A stretch of 64,000 nucleotides of DNA from Rhodoferax sp. OV413 (GCF_900104385.1 NZ_FNJA01000002.1:1-64000); one strand, 5' to 3'; shown: positions 42,563 through 52,201, numbered from the stretch's first letter. Program-made: numbers and translations. Notes: a model not told the origin generated them from the sequence alone.

Positions 42563-43096
42563 CTATTTTTGATTCAGTAACAGCGCCCTGCCCTGCGGCC
42601 AGTCGCCGAGGCCGGATTCGGCATTGATGTGGCCGCGCTCGCCGATGTTGTGCAAGGCCGCACCCCAGTGGTTGGCCAGCTTCGCAGCTGCCTCGAAGCT
42701 GCAATACGGGTCGTCGGTGGACGCCACCAGGGCTGCCGAGAACGGCAGGGCCTGCAGCACCGGCTGGGCCCAGCGGTGCAGCTGGGGCGGGTAGTCGGGC
42801 TGGGCCGTGTCGGGCGGTGCCACCAGCAAGGCGCCCTGCACTTTGCCGAGGCTGCCCGACACCGCGGCCCAGGCCGCCACCAGGTGGCAGCCCAGGCTGT
42901 GCGCCGCCAGCAGAACCGAGCCATCCTGCTGTTGCACCACCTCTTCGAGGCGGGTGATCCAGTCGCCCCGCAGCGGCTGCATCCAGTCGTGCTGCTCAAC
43001 CCGCAGGTCGCCAAACTGGGTTTCCCACAAAGTTTGCCAATGGCTGGGGCCGGAGTTTTGCCAGCCGGGGAGCAACAATACGCGTACAGATGTCAT
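42563..43096 (-). CDS. RBBP9/YdeN-type serine hydrolase, 177 aa
   Basis: A small alpha/beta hydrolase with N-terminal LLLPGWQNSGPSHWQTLWE, nucleophile elbow AAHSLGCHL (Ser in HSLG), a later Asp in VASTDDPYCSF and a His in GERGHINAESG. This matches the RBBP9/YdeN serine-hydrolase family. It lies between parA and parB, a position often held by this family in Burkholderiales. Its substrate is unknown. Confidence 0.9.
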   Translation of the reverse strand: MTSVRVLLLPGWQNSGPSHWQTLWETQFGDLRVEQHDWMQPLRGDWITRLEEVVQQQDGSVLLAAHSLGCHLVAAWAAVSGSLGKVQGALLVAPPDTAQPDYPPQLHRWAQPVLQALPFSAALVASTDDPYCSFEAAAKLANHWGAALHNIGERGHINAESGLGDWPQGRALLLNQK

Positions 43097-43150
43097 TTGC
43101 TATTGATTTAGTAGCTACTTGCGCAGGTAGTACATGCGCCAACGGCCTAT
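43097..43150. repeat. Dispersed palindromic repeat, copy 9
   Basis: TTGCTATTGATTTAGTAGCTAC, TTGCGCAGG...CATGCGCC, then GGCCTATTT, between parA and the small hydrolase gene. Confidence 0.75.
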
Positions 43151-43153
43151 TTG

Positions 43154-43924
43154 TTACATGGATTTGATGCGCAAGACCATTTCTTCGGCGAAATCAACGT
43201 AGGCCACGCTGCCCTTGGCGGAAGGGTCGAACACCACGCCCGGCAGGCCGTAGCTGGGCGCTTCGGCCAGGCGCACATTGCGCGGGATCACAGTGTTGAA
43301 CACCTTGTCGGCAAAGTGCGCCTTCAGCTGGTCGCTGACCTGCTGCTGCAAGGTGATGCGCGGGTCGAACATCACGCGCAGCAGGCCGATGATCTGCAGG
43401 TCCTTGTTCAGGTTGGCATGCACCTGCTTGATGGTGTTGACCAGATCGGTCAGGCCTTCGAGCGCAAAGTATTCGCACTGCATGGGCACGATCACACCGT
43501 TGGCGGCGCACAGGCCGTTCAGGGTCAGCATCGACAGGCTGGGCGGGCAGTCGATCAGCACAAAGTCGTAGTCCTGCGCCACGGCCTCGATGGCGGCACG
43601 CAGACGCTTTTCGCGCCGCTCCATCGCCACCAGCTCCACCTCGGCACCGCTGAGTTCGCGGCTGGAGCCGAGCACGTCGTAGCCGCATTTTTCCGACTTG
43701 ACCCGCGCCTCGGCGATGCTGGCCGACTCCAGCAGCACGTCGTACACCGTCAGCTCCAGGGTCCGCTTGTCCACACCCGAACCCATGGTGGCATTGCCTT
43801 GCGGGTCCAGGTCAATCATCAGCACCCGCTGCCCGACCTTGGCCAGGCCCGCCGCCAGATTCACCGTGGTGGTGGTCTTGCCGACACCGCCCTTTTGGTT
43901 CGCTACACAGAATACTTTGGCCAT
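43154..43924 (-). CDS. parA: Chromosome partitioning ATPase ParA
   Basis: The 256-residue protein has the deviant Walker A KGGVGKTTTTVNLA at about residues 11-24, MIDLDPQGNATMGSG (A' motif) and LIDCPPSLSMLTLNGL (Walker B). It is a ParA/Soj ATPase that moves ParB-bound origin regions. Start ATG 43924 is chosen; an in-frame GTG at 43939 would add five residues. It is transcribed toward the small hydrolase and parB genes, with a dispersed repeat between. Confidence 0.97.
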   Translation of the reverse strand: MAKVFCVANQKGGVGKTTTTVNLAAGLAKVGQRVLMIDLDPQGNATMGSGVDKRTLELTVYDVLLESASIAEARVKSEKCGYDVLGSSRELSGAEVELVAMERREKRLRAAIEAVAQDYDFVLIDCPPSLSMLTLNGLCAANGVIVPMQCEYFALEGLTDLVNTIKQVHANLNKDLQIIGLLRVMFDPRITLQQQVSDQLKAHFADKVFNTVIPRNVRLAEAPSYGLPGVVFDPSAKGSVAYVDFAEEMVLRIKSM

Positions 43925-43942
43925 GGATGCTTTCGACACAGA

Positions 43943-44557
43943 TTATTTAGACAGAGCCAGCTTGACGCCAAAGCCAATCAGAAACACACCCGCCAGCTTG
44001 TTCAGCGCACGGGACACGACCGGGTTCGCACGCATGCGCTCGGCCAGAAAATGGGTCAACAGCGTGGCGATCAGGCCATACACAAATGTCAGCGCGGCAA
44101 TCGTCAAGGCCATCACCGCAAAGGTCAGCAGGCCCCGGTGCTGCACAGGGTCGACGAACAGCGGGAAGAAAGCCATGTAGAAGACGATGGCCTTGGGGTT
44201 CAGCAGGGTGATCATCAAGGCCTGGCGCAGGAAGTGGGACGGCTTGATGTTCAGAATCGGCGCGTCGCCGGCCTTGGCCAGCAGCATCTTGAAACCCAGA
44301 TAGGCCAGGTAGGCCGCACCCACCCACTGCACCGCCGCGAAGGCCACCGGGTAGCTGGCCAGCAAGGCCGCCACGCCAGCCACCGCGGTCCACATCAGCA
44401 CCTGGTCACCGAGGATCACGCCCAGCGTCGCGGCCAGGCCGCCGCGGATTCCGCCCTTACTGGTGGAGGTGATCAAGGCCAGATTACCGGGCCCGGGGAT
44501 CATCAAGAAAACGATGATGGCAGCGACAAATGCGCCGTAATTTGCAATGCCAAACAT
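43943..44557 (-). CDS. LysE/RhtB-family amino-acid exporter
   Basis: A 204-residue inner-membrane protein with about six helices and the LysE landmark IPGPGNLALITSTSKGGIRGG, followed by LLNPKAIVFYMAFFPLFVD. It is predicted to export an amino acid or analogue; the substrate is unknown. It is 18 bases upstream of the parA frame on the same strand and downstream of rsmG. Confidence 0.93.
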   Translation of the reverse strand: MFGIANYGAFVAAIIVFLMIPGPGNLALITSTSKGGIRGGLAATLGVILGDQVLMWTAVAGVAALLASYPVAFAAVQWVGAAYLAYLGFKMLLAKAGDAPILNIKPSHFLRQALMITLLNPKAIVFYMAFFPLFVDPVQHRGLLTFAVMALTIAALTFVYGLIATLLTHFLAERMRANPVVSRALNKLAGVFLIGFGVKLALSK

Positions 44558-44587
44558 GGAAAACTCCTCGCGTGTGAGGAGCCGAGT

Positions 44588-45244
44588 TTACGCGACGGCG
44601 TTTTTAATCTTCATCCAGATGATGCAGCGTTCGGCATCCAGGCCGGGCACAGTTAACTGTTCCACGTGAAACACTGCCACTGTGGTGGGCAAAACTGCCA
44701 GTTCGGCGTCCGGGTGCTTGCCCTTCATGGCCAGCCAGACACCCTGCTCTGCCAGGCTGGACACCGACCAGGTCGTGAAGTCCAGCAGCGAAGCGAAAGC
44801 CCGTGAGCTCACCACCTCGAACTTTTCCTTCAGGTTTTCCACCCGCGCATGCACACCGCGCAGATTGCGCAGCTTCAGCTCCAGCGCCACCTGCTGCACA
44901 AACGCGGCTTTCTTGCCCACCGTGTCGACGCAGCTCACATGCAGGTCTGGGCAGCAGATGGCGAACACCACGCCGGGCAGGCCGCCGCCCGAGCCCACGT
45001 CCAGCAAGCGGGCACCCGGCGCCAAAGTCGCCAGATGCTTTTGCAACGGCGGCACCGCGGCCAGGCTGTCGATCAGATGGTGGGTCAGCGCTTCGTCCGG
45101 GTCGCGCACTGCCGTTAGGTTGTAGACCTTGTTCCACTTCAGGATCAGGTCCAGATAACGCAGCAGGGTTTGCAGTTGCTCGGCCGACAAGGCAAGGCCG
45201 AGTTGTTCGGCAGCCTGGGTCAGGGTTTGCAGACGGTCGCTCAC
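44588..45244 (-). CDS. rsmG: 16S rRNA (guanine-527-N7)-methyltransferase RsmG
   Basis: The 218-residue methyltransferase modifies 16S rRNA at G527. It has the SAM motif [18 protein letters not shown] (about 78-95) and the family sequences [20 protein letters not shown] and [10 protein letters not shown]. Its start overlaps the mnmG stop by 4 bases (ATGA), so the pair is translationally coupled. A parS-like 16-mer lies inside the reading frame at 44658-44673. Confidence 0.97.
   Translation of the reverse strand: MSDRLQTLTQAAEQLGLALSAEQLQTLLRYLDLILKWNKVYNLTAVRDPDEALTHHLIDSLAAVPPLQKHLATLAPGARLLDVGSGGGLPGVVFAICCPDLHVSCVDTVGKKAAFVQQVALELKLRNLRGVHARVENLKEKFEVVSSRAFASLLDFTTWSVSSLAEQGVWLAMKGKHPDAELAVLPTTVAVFHVEQLTVPGLDAERCIIWMKIKNAVA
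44658..44673. promoter_or_regulatory. parS site within rsmG
   Basis: TGTTCCACGTGAAACA differs from the parS consensus TGTTTCACGTGAAACA at one position. It is about 2.1-3 kb from the parB gene. Confidence 0.88.
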
Positions 45245-47214
45245 AGAACAGCCTCTTCTACCGTCGGACGGTCTTTCCAGCCCATTTTCTTCAAGTGCAC
45301 CAGCAGCAGCGAGATCGCCGCCGGCGTCACGCCGGTCATGCGCGAAGCCAGGCCCAGGGTTTCCGGGCGGTGTTTATGCAAGGTCTGGCGTACCTCGAAA
45401 CTCAGCGCGGTGACGGCCAGGTAGTCCAGGTCGGCCGGAATCTTCAGATGCTCGTAGTGCGCAGCGCGGTCGATCTCGGACTTCTGGCGCTCAATGTAGC
45501 CCGAGTATTTGGCGTTGATGTCCACCTGCTCCAGCACCGCGGCAACGAAATCGGTCTCGGCTGTTTCACGTGGAACAGCGGCAGAAAATTCTTCTACCGC
45601 AAACTTGCCATCGGCCAAGGTCATCAGCTGGCCATAGCTCACGTCGGGCCGGCGCAGCAATTCGGCCAGGCTGTATTCGTGTTCGATGGCCTTGCCCAAG
45701 ACGCGTTCGGATTCGGCCGCCGCCAGGTTCTTCGGGCTGACCCAGAGGCCACGCAGGCGCTCTGTTTCACGTGAAACAGCATCGCGCTTGCGGTTGAACG
45801 ACTCCCAGCGCGCATCGTCCACCAGGCCCATGTTGCGGCCGGCTTCCGTGAGGCGCATGTCGGCGTTGTCCTCGCGCAGCTGCAGGCGGAACTCGGCGCG
45901 GCTGGTGAACATGCGGTAGGGCTCGGTCACGCCCTTGGTGATCAGGTCGTCGACAAGTACGCCCAGGTAAGCCTGGTCGCGGCCCGGCAGCCAGGATGCT
46001 TCGCCCCGACATTGCAGCGCAGCGTTGATGCCGGCGAACAGGCCTTGTGCCGCAGCTTCTTCGTAGCCAGTGGTGCCGTTGATCTGACCGGCGAAAAACA
46101 GGCCGCCAATAGCCCGGGTTTCAAAGCTGCTTTTCAGTGCGCGCGGGTCGAAGTAGTCGTATTCAATCGCGTAGCCGGGGCGCAGGATGTGGGCGTTTTC
46201 CAGCCCGACCATGGAGCGCACCAGGTCGTACTGCACGTCGAACGGCAAGCTGGTGGAGATGCCGTTGGGGTAGACCTCGTGGGTGGTCAGGCCTTCAGGC
46301 TCCAGGAAAATCTGGTGACTCTCTTTGTCTGCAAAGCGGTTGATCTTGTCTTCCACACTCGGGCAGTAGCGCGGGCCTACGCCCTCGATCTTGCCGGTGA
46401 ACATCGGGCTGCGGTCGAAGCCGGAGCGGATGATCTCGTGGGTGCGCGCATTCGTATGCGTAATCCAGCACGGCATTTGCGCCGGGTGCATGGAGCGCTT
46501 GCCCATGAAGCTGAACACCGGAATCTGGTCGCCGACGCCGCCCGGCATGCCGTCGCCGGGCTGTTCGGCCAGTTTGCTGTAATCAATGCTACGGCCGTCG
46601 ATACGCGGTGGCGTGCCGGTTTTCAGGCGGGCTTGCGGCAGCTTCAGTTCCTTGAGCCGTGCGCTCAGGCTGACCGCCGGCGGATCACCGGCGCGGCCGG
46701 CGGCGTAGTTGTTCAGGCCGACGTGGATCTTGCCGTCCAGGAAGGTGCCGGCCGTCAGCACCACGGTGCGGCTGCGGAACTGGATGCCGACCTGGGTGAC
46801 GGCGCCGACCACGCGATCGCCTTCTATCATCAGGTCGTCCACCGCCTGCTGGAACAACCACAGGTTGGGCTGGTTCTCCAGCATGCGGCGGATCGCGGCT
46901 TTGTACAACACCCGGTCGGCCTGGGCACGGGTGGCACGCACGGCCGGGCCCTTGCTGGAATTGAGAATGCGGAACTGGATGCCGCCCTCGTCGGTGGCCA
47001 AGGCCATCGCGCCGCCGAGTGCGTCCACCTCTTTCACCAGATGGCCCTTGCCGATGCCGCCAATCGACGGGTTGCAGCTCATCTGGCCCAGGGTCTCGAT
47101 GTTGTGCGTCAGCAGCAGAGTTTTGCTGCCCATGCGCGCAGCGGCCAGCGCGGCCTCGGTGCCGGCATGGCCACCGCCAACCACGATCACATCAAATTCC
47201 TGGGGGTACAACAT
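45241..47214 (-). CDS. mnmG: tRNA uridine 5-carboxymethylaminomethyl modification enzyme MnmG
   Basis: The 657-residue FAD protein works with MnmE to modify the wobble uridine of several tRNAs. The FAD motif [19 protein letters not shown] is at residues 11-29; [25 protein letters not shown] and the C-terminal [14 protein letters not shown] are typical. Start: ATG 47214 with AGGAA five bases upstream, chosen over 47220 and 47250. It heads the mnmG-rsmG pair. Two parS sites lie inside it, so the coding sequence doubles as the centromere region. Confidence 0.97.
   Translation of the reverse strand: MLYPQEFDVIVVGGGHAGTEAALAAARMGSKTLLLTHNIETLGQMSCNPSIGGIGKGHLVKEVDALGGAMALATDEGGIQFRILNSSKGPAVRATRAQADRVLYKAAIRRMLENQPNLWLFQQAVDDLMIEGDRVVGAVTQVGIQFRSRTVVLTAGTFLDGKIHVGLNNYAAGRAGDPPAVSLSARLKELKLPQARLKTGTPPRIDGRSIDYSKLAEQPGDGMPGGVGDQIPVFSFMGKRSMHPAQMPCWITHTNARTHEIIRSGFDRSPMFTGKIEGVGPRYCPSVEDKINRFADKESHQIFLEPEGLTTHEVYPNGISTSLPFDVQYDLVRSMVGLENAHILRPGYAIEYDYFDPRALKSSFETRAIGGLFFAGQINGTTGYEEAAAQGLFAGINAALQCRGEASWLPGRDQAYLGVLVDDLITKGVTEPYRMFTSRAEFRLQLREDNADMRLTEAGRNMGLVDDARWESFNRKRDAVSRETERLRGLWVSPKNLAAAESERVLGKAIEHEYSLAELLRRPDVSYGQLMTLADGKFAVEEFSAAVPRETAETDFVAAVLEQVDINAKYSGYIERQKSEIDRAAHYEHLKIPADLDYLAVTALSFEVRQTLHKHRPETLGLASRMTGVTPAAISLLLVHLKKMGWKDRPTVEEAVL
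45562..45577. promoter_or_regulatory. parS site within mnmG (one mismatch)
   Basis: TGTTTCACGTGGAACA, one base from the perfect parS palindrome, about 0.2 kb from the next site. Confidence 0.88.
45763..45778. promoter_or_regulatory. parS site within mnmG (perfect)
   Basis: TGTTTCACGTGAAACA, the exact 16-bp parS palindrome recognised by chromosomal ParB proteins. Confidence 0.96.
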
Positions 47215-47381
47215 ACACATTCCTATCGGTTCAAGCGCCCAGTTCTCCATGCACGGGCGCGTCGGCGCAGAGTGCCCCGGATGGGGCGGCGTACAGACTA
47301 GAAGCTGGGGGGTTGTATATTTTAGTGGGCCGGGCCGTTTCTGGCCCCCGGCGTCCGATTCCCCATTCCCCTTCCGGTCCC

Positions 47382-47939
47382 ATGCACATCCTCGCCCTGT
47401 CCGGCAGCCTGCGCGCTGCCTCCATCAACAGCGCCCTGCTGCGCGCCGCCGCCCGCCTGGCTGAACCGGATGTGCAGGTTCACGTCAGCCATTGTGTGGG
47501 CCAACTGCCGCTGTTCAACCCCGATCTGGACCCGGCCCAGCAGCCTACCGTCTGCGCCCTGTACGCCGAGGTGCAAGCCGCCGATGCGCTGCTGCTCGCC
47601 AGCCCGGAATACGCCCACGGCATCAGCGGCGCGATGAAGAATGCGCTGGACTGGCTGGTCAGCTTCGAACCCTTTGTGGCCAAGCCGGTGGCCGTGCTAA
47701 ATGCCTCGCCACGCGCCCACCTGGCCGATGCCGCGCTGCGCGAGATACTGAAAACCATGTCGGCCGAGATTGTCGAAGCGGCGTCCATCAGCATTCCTTT
47801 ACTGGGCGCGCAGCTCAGCGAAGACGGCATGCTGGCCGATCCAGCCGTTTCGCAGGCCATCCGGGGCGCCCTGGATGCCCTGCAGCAAGCCGTCCCATCC
47901 CACCCTTCCCTGCAAGATCCCGCATTCCCGCTGGACTGA
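47382..47939 (+). CDS. NADPH-dependent FMN reductase-like flavoprotein
   Basis: A 185-residue flavodoxin-fold protein with the FMN phosphate loop [20 protein letters not shown] and the [20 protein letters not shown] motif of the NADPH:FMN/quinone reductase family. It probably reduces FMN or quinones in the cytoplasm. It is divergent from mnmG across about 170 bases and ends 20 bases before a membrane-protein gene. Confidence 0.92.
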   Translation: MHILALSGSLRAASINSALLRAAARLAEPDVQVHVSHCVGQLPLFNPDLDPAQQPTVCALYAEVQAADALLLASPEYAHGISGAMKNALDWLVSFEPFVAKPVAVLNASPRAHLADAALREILKTMSAEIVEAASISIPLLGAQLSEDGMLADPAVSQAIRGALDALQQAVPSHPSLQDPAFPLD

Positions 47940-47959
47940 TACCACTTCCCTCTTCTACC

Positions 47960-48718
47960 GTGCTCACTCTCAAACTATTGCTGGTTCCTACATTTCTGCT
48001 GCTGGTCACGCTGGCCGGTAAACGCTGGGGGCCGGCGATTGCCGGCTGGCTGGCCGGGCTACCGGTGGTCGCCGGCCCCATCCTGTTCTTCCTGGCCATA
48101 GAACATGGCATCCCGTTCACCGCCCGCGCGGCCACCGCGGCGCTGTCGGCGGTACTGGCATCGGTGGCCTTCAGCCTGGCCTATGCGCATGCGGCGCAAC
48201 GCCTGCCCTGGCAAGCGTCCATGGCCCTGGGTTTAGTGGGTTGGACCGCAACCGCGCTGTGCCTGTCGGCCTATCCGTTGACGCAGGCCATGGCCCTGCT
48301 GGCGGCATTGCTCGCCCTGCTGACGGCACCGCGCTGCTTTCCGCGCAGCACAGCCCCCGTACGCGCCCGTCCGCTCGGTGCGGTGGAACTGGGCCTGCGC
48401 ATGCTGGCCGGTGCTTTTTTGACCGTGGCCGTCACGCTGAGCGCCGCCTACGTAGGCCCGGGCTGGAGCGGTTTGCTGGCGGTGTTTCCGGTCCTGGGTA
48501 CGGTCCTGGCGGTGTTTTCGCACCGCAGCCAGGGGCCGGCCTTTACCGCCACCTTGCTGAAGGCGATGGTCACGGGGCAGTATGCGGCCGTGGCGTTCTG
48601 CTTTACGCTGTCTGTCGCCTTGCCGCGCCTGCCCATGGCGTGGGCATTCGGCACCGCGGTGATGGCCGCCATCACAGTGCAGATCTCCTCCAAACGCGCG
48701 CTTATGCGCCAACCCTGA
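47960..48718 (+). CDS. Multi-spanning inner-membrane protein, 252 aa
   Basis: About eight hydrophobic helices fill the protein; charged loops include CFPRSTAPVRARPLG near the middle. No ATP-binding or transporter signature is visible. The best start is GTG 47960 (MLTLKLLLVPTFLLLVTLAG), giving a hydrophobic N-terminus. It follows the FMN reductase and precedes the DUF2164 gene (gap 11 bases), so these may be an operon. Family not firmly recognised. Confidence 0.65.
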   Translation: MLTLKLLLVPTFLLLVTLAGKRWGPAIAGWLAGLPVVAGPILFFLAIEHGIPFTARAATAALSAVLASVAFSLAYAHAAQRLPWQASMALGLVGWTATALCLSAYPLTQAMALLAALLALLTAPRCFPRSTAPVRARPLGAVELGLRMLAGAFLTVAVTLSAAYVGPGWSGLLAVFPVLGTVLAVFSHRSQGPAFTATLLKAMVTGQYAAVAFCFTLSVALPRLPMAWAFGTAVMAAITVQISSKRALMRQP

Positions 48719-48729
48719 CCTACCACCCC

Positions 48730-49008
48730 ATGACTATCGAAATCCCCAAAGACGCGCGCAAAGAAGCCATTGCCTCCATCGAGCGCTACTTCCAGGAAAA
48801 CATGGAAGAGAAAATCGGCAACATCGCGGCTGGCGCTTTGCTCGGCTTCTTCCTCGAAGAAATCGGCCCGCTGGTCTACAACCAGGGCGTGGCCGATGTG
48901 CAGGAGCGGCTGCAGGCACGCATCATGGAAGTCGACATCGAAGTCCATGAAGACCCGTTCACCTACTGGCGCAAGTACGAACGGGCGGGCAAAGGCCGGG
49001 CCAAATAA
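48730..49008 (+). CDS. DUF2164-family protein
   Basis: A 92-residue acidic helical protein (IEIPKDARKEAIASIERYFQ, then GNIAAGALLGFFLEEIGPLV, then EDPFTYWRKYE) matching the DUF2164 pattern. The function of this family is unknown; it is typically a stand-alone small cytoplasmic protein. ATG 48730 starts 11 bases after the membrane-protein stop. Confidence 0.8.
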   Translation: MTIEIPKDARKEAIASIERYFQENMEEKIGNIAAGALLGFFLEEIGPLVYNQGVADVQERLQARIMEVDIEVHEDPFTYWRKYERAGKGRAK

Positions 49009-49029
49009 TCCCCGCAGACTTCAAGGTAA

Positions 49030-49086
49030 TTTGCTATTTATTTAATAGCTGTCTGCGCAGCTTCTATCTGCGCTAGCGCCTTGTTT
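49030..49086. repeat. Dispersed palindromic repeat, copy 10 (full form)
   Basis: TTGCTATTTATTTAATAGC, TGTCTGCGC...CTGCGCTAGC, CCTTGTTTTG. This copy shows both the AT inverted pair and the GC core. Confidence 0.85.
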
Positions 49087-49190
49087 TGTATAAATTTTTC
49101 ACCCCTTTCCACGGTCGGCTCGCCGCGCCAGCGACAATCCGGCCGATACCGCTGCATGGTGCGGCGGCCCTCTAGTAAAGACCCAGCTCC

Positions 49191-50126
49191 ATGGCCTCTA
49201 GCCTGCTCGCCCTGATCGACGACATCGCCTCCATCCTGGACGACGTGACCCTGCTCACCAAGGTGGCGGCCAAGAAGACCAGCGGCGTGCTGGGCGACGA
49301 CCTGGCGCTGAACGCCCAGCAGGTCAGCGGCGTGAAGGCCGAGCGCGAGCTGCCGGTGGTCTGGGCGGTGTGCAAGGGCTCGCTGCGCAACAAGCTGATC
49401 CTGGTGCCGGCCGCATTGGCCATCAGCGCCTACGCACCCTGGGCGGTGACGCCGCTGTTGATGGTCGGCGGCGCCTTTCTGTGCTTCGAGGGCTTCGAGA
49501 AACTGGCGCACAAATACCTGCACAGCCCGGACCAGGACGCCGCGGAGCACGCGGCCCGGGTAGCAGCCGTGGCCAACCCGGCAGTAGACCTGGTGGCGCT
49601 GGAAAAAGACAAGATCAAAGGCGCGGTGCGCACCGACTTCATCCTGTCGGCCGAGATCATTGCCATCACCCTGGGCACGGTACAGGACAGCGGCTTCAGC
49701 ACCCAACTCACCGTGCTCAGCAGCATCGCGCTGATCATGACGGTCGGCGTCTACGGCCTGGTGGCGGGCATCGTCAAGCTGGACGACGCCGGCCTGTACC
49801 TGAGCCAGCAGGCCAGCGCCTTCCAGCGCAGCCTGGGCCGCGGCATTCTGGTGTTTGCGCCGTGGATGATGAAGACCTTGTCCGTCGTCGGCACGGCTGC
49901 CATGTTCCTGGTCGGCGGCGGCATCCTGACGCACGGCTGGCCGGCCCTGCATCATCTGGTGGAAGCGCTCACGCAAAAGGCCGCGGACGTGGCCGGCATC
50001 GGCCCGCTGCTGCACACCCTGGCGCCGCTGCTGCTGGACGGCATCACCGGCGTGCTGGCGGGCGCCGCGGTGCTGGCCGTGGTGAGCTTGGTCAAGCGGG
50101 TGCTGCCCGCCAAGGCGGCTGCCTGA
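49191..50126 (+). CDS. DUF808 (YedI-like) membrane protein
   Basis: A 311-residue protein whose N-terminus [20 protein letters not shown], followed by [20 protein letters not shown], is the DUF808 signature, with about four hydrophobic helices (about 75-95, 155-185, 220-250, 280-300). The function of the family is unknown. The gap before it (49009-49190) holds repeat copy 10; a further repeat follows its stop. Confidence 0.9.
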   Translation: MASSLLALIDDIASILDDVTLLTKVAAKKTSGVLGDDLALNAQQVSGVKAERELPVVWAVCKGSLRNKLILVPAALAISAYAPWAVTPLLMVGGAFLCFEGFEKLAHKYLHSPDQDAAEHAARVAAVANPAVDLVALEKDKIKGAVRTDFILSAEIIAITLGTVQDSGFSTQLTVLSSIALIMTVGVYGLVAGIVKLDDAGLYLSQQASAFQRSLGRGILVFAPWMMKTLSVVGTAAMFLVGGGILTHGWPALHHLVEALTQKAADVAGIGPLLHTLAPLLLDGITGVLAGAAVLAVVSLVKRVLPAKAAA

Positions 50127-50130
50127 GCAC

Positions 50131-50185
50131 TATGCATTTCATAGCGGCTGGCGCTGGTTCTATCTGCGTCAGCGGCCTTTTTCTT
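50131..50185. repeat. Dispersed palindromic repeat, copy 11
   Basis: ATTTCATAGCGGCTGGCGCTGG...ATCTGCGTCAGCGGCC then TTTTTC, directly after the DUF808 stop. Confidence 0.78.
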
Positions 50186-50267
50186 CTGAATTAAACCGGG
50201 TTTTGTCACACAACTGTCACCGTACTGCAAGAGACTTGTCGCTTTGCTCACAGGCACTTGCTGCATC

Positions 50268-51272
50268 ATGGACATCAGCTACGGCTCCGACAAGAACGGC
50301 CTTTTGTGCGGCTACCGGTTTGAAAACGGCGCGCCCGGCCAGCCCGTCGACCTGGCCGAAGCCACCGCCTGGCTGCGCAACGGCCAGGCCAAGGCCGCGG
50401 GAGATTTTGTCTGGCTGCACTTCAACCTCAGCGACGCGGCGGCCGAGGCCTGCATCCGCAAGCACCTGGACGTGGTGCCCGAGTTCTTCGAAGCCCTGCA
50501 CGAAGGCTCACGCTCCACCCGCATCGAGGACGCGCACGACACGCTGATCGCGGTGGTCAACGACGTGGCCTACGAGTTCGCCTTCGACCCGGCCGAGATC
50601 GCCAGCCTGTGGCTCAACGTCGGCCCGCACATGGCCATCAGCGCGCGCTCGCACCCGCTGCGCTCCATCGACCGGATGCGCGCCGCGGTAAAGACCGGCA
50701 AGCCCCTGCCCTCTTCCGTGGCCTTTTTGAACACCTTGCTGCAAGAACAAGGCGACGTGCTGGTGCGCATCGTGCGCGACGCCACGGTGCAGGTGGACGT
50801 GATCGAAGACAAGTTCCTGGTCGGCCGGCTGCAGAACCGGCGCGCCGACCTGGGCAAGCTGCGCCGCGTGCTGGTGCGGCTGCAGCGCCTGCTGGCGCCC
50901 GAGCCGGGGGCGCTGTTCCGCCTGCTGCGGCTGCCGCCACCCTGGATCAGCGAACACGACCTGGAAGAGCTGCGCCAGGCCACGGAAGAGTTCTCGCTGA
51001 CCATCCGCGACATGTCGGAGCTGAAGGAGCGCATCAAGCTGCTGCAGGAAGAAATCGCCGCCCAGGTCAGCGAGCAGACCAACCGCAGCGTCTTCACCCT
51101 GACCATGGTGACCGTGCTGGCCCTGCCGATCAACATCGTCGCCGGTTTGCTGGGCATGAACGTGGGCGGCATCCCGCTGGCCGAGTACCCGCATGGCTTC
51201 ATGGCCATCGTCTCGATGGTGGCGGTATTTACCGCACTGGCCGCCTGGTACCTGTACCGGCGCAAAGACTGA
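50268..51272 (+). CDS. zntB: CorA-family zinc transporter, ZntB-like
   Basis: A 334-residue CorA-fold protein: a large cytoplasmic alpha/beta plus coiled-coil domain, then two C-terminal helices. The family GMN motif is at residues 296-298 (LLGMNVGGIP), immediately before the second helix pair, and the charged tail ends YLYRRKD. The spacing and the soluble-domain motifs (LHFNLSDAAAEACIRKHLDV; LWLNVGPHMAISARSHPLRS) fit ZntB rather than the magnesium transporter CorA. ATG 50268 is the first plausible Met; TTG 50244 is not preferred. Substrate (Zn) is by family analogy. Confidence 0.88.
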   Translation: MDISYGSDKNGLLCGYRFENGAPGQPVDLAEATAWLRNGQAKAAGDFVWLHFNLSDAAAEACIRKHLDVVPEFFEALHEGSRSTRIEDAHDTLIAVVNDVAYEFAFDPAEIASLWLNVGPHMAISARSHPLRSIDRMRAAVKTGKPLPSSVAFLNTLLQEQGDVLVRIVRDATVQVDVIEDKFLVGRLQNRRADLGKLRRVLVRLQRLLAPEPGALFRLLRLPPPWISEHDLEELRQATEEFSLTIRDMSELKERIKLLQEEIAAQVSEQTNRSVFTLTMVTVLALPINIVAGLLGMNVGGIPLAEYPHGFMAIVSMVAVFTALAAWYLYRRKD

Positions 51273-51274
51273 AA

Positions 51275-51325
51275 CTCTATTTTTGATAGCGGCTGGCGCT
51301 TATGCCACCTGCGCTGGCTAGGTAT
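51275..51325. repeat. Dispersed palindromic repeat, copy 12
   Basis: TTTTTGATAGCGGCTGGCGC...CACCTGCGCTGGCTAGG. Its terminal CTA (51318-51320) is the stop codon of the FliD-like gene on the minus strand. Confidence 0.8.
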
Positions 51326-52085
51326 TTGACACCAGGTTTTTGCGGTAGACGGCCAGGCCGAAATCGTAGGCACCGTTGCTGTTGCTGTTGCTGTTGCCGT
51401 TGCTGGTCTGGCTGCTGGTGCTGCCCAGCCCCAGCGACGCCAGCATCGCCTGCTGGGTTTTCAGGATGCTCGACTGCTGGGTCAGCGACGACAGCGCCAA
51501 CCCCAGCGAGCCCTCGGCCCCCAGCGCCTGGGTGGTCACCGCATACACCTGCTGGCCCAGCGTGGCTAGGCTGGCCAGCGCGGCGGTCGGGTCGGCCTTG
51601 TAGCTGGTGTCGAAGGTATTCCGGTCCAGCGCCAGCTTGCCGTCCAGGCCCAGGCTGAAACCCAGGTTCTTCAGCGCATCGGTCATGGGCACATTGGTGC
51701 TCAGCGCGGCCACCAAGTCCTTTCCGGCGCGGCTGGCGTTCTGGGTGGCGGCCGTGGCCTTGGCAGCTACGACCGCGCTGTTGAAGGCCGAGGCCACATT
51801 GCGCACCGCGGTCTGCAACGCCGCAGCCGTGGAGCTGCCGGCCGTGGCCGCACCGTCCAGCGCGCGCGCCGCCACCTGGGTGTCGTACAGCGCGGATTTG
51901 AGCTTGCCAAACGAAGATAGCTGCGCGGTGGTGGTGTCGACCTGCGCCTGGATGCGCTTTTCAGCGCGCTGAAAGCCCGGCTGCGCCGACAGGCCGGCAT
52001 TGGCCGCACTACTCGACGTAACGCGGCTGCGGCTGCCCAGGTACAGGGCCACCGATTGGGCTTTGACGAAGTCGTTGATGTTCAT
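51318..52085 (-). CDS. FliD-like protein (hook-associated protein 2 C-terminal region), orphan
   Basis: A 255-residue protein with no signal peptide. The segment RIQAQVDTTTAQLSSFGKLK near residues 40-60 and GLDGKLALDRNTFDTSYKAD near 145-165, with Ala/Ser/Gln-rich helices between, resemble the body of the flagellar cap protein FliD, but the protein is about half FliD length and lacks the coiled-coil cap end. A Ser/Asn run (SNGNSNSNSNG) near the C-terminus is coded by a GTTGCT-type tandem repeat (51375-51404). No other filament gene is adjacent. Secretion would need a flagellar-type or other export route. Confidence 0.6.
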   Translation of the reverse strand: MNINDFVKAQSVALYLGSRSRVTSSSAANAGLSAQPGFQRAEKRIQAQVDTTTAQLSSFGKLKSALYDTQVAARALDGAATAGSSTAAALQTAVRNVASAFNSAVVAAKATAATQNASRAGKDLVAALSTNVPMTDALKNLGFSLGLDGKLALDRNTFDTSYKADPTAALASLATLGQQVYAVTTQALGAEGSLGLALSSLTQQSSILKTQQAMLASLGLGSTSSQTSNGNSNSNSNGAYDFGLAVYRKNLVSNT

Positions 52086-52173
52086 GATGTTGCCGCAAGG
52101 CGGCACTTCGGTGAAACCAAGTCCAGTCTAGTCCTAAAGCCCCGCCGTGGATAGACGGCAAATCGGGTGGCAG

Positions 52174-52189
52174 GTTTCACGTGAAACCA
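52174..52189. promoter_or_regulatory. parS-like palindrome (GG/CC flanks)
   Basis: GGTTTCACGTGAAACC is a perfect palindrome sharing the central TTTCACGTGAAA with parS but with G/C at the ends. It is intergenic, between the FliD-like and NlpC/P60 genes, about 6.4 kb from the nearest parS. Confidence 0.75.
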
Positions 52190-52201
52190 CCCGCCACCGC
52201 C

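Noticed and set aside
51375-51404. GTTGCT tandem repeat as a phase-variation switch
   Set aside because: The unit is 6 bases, so changes in copy number would not shift the frame; it only lengthens the Ser/Asn run.
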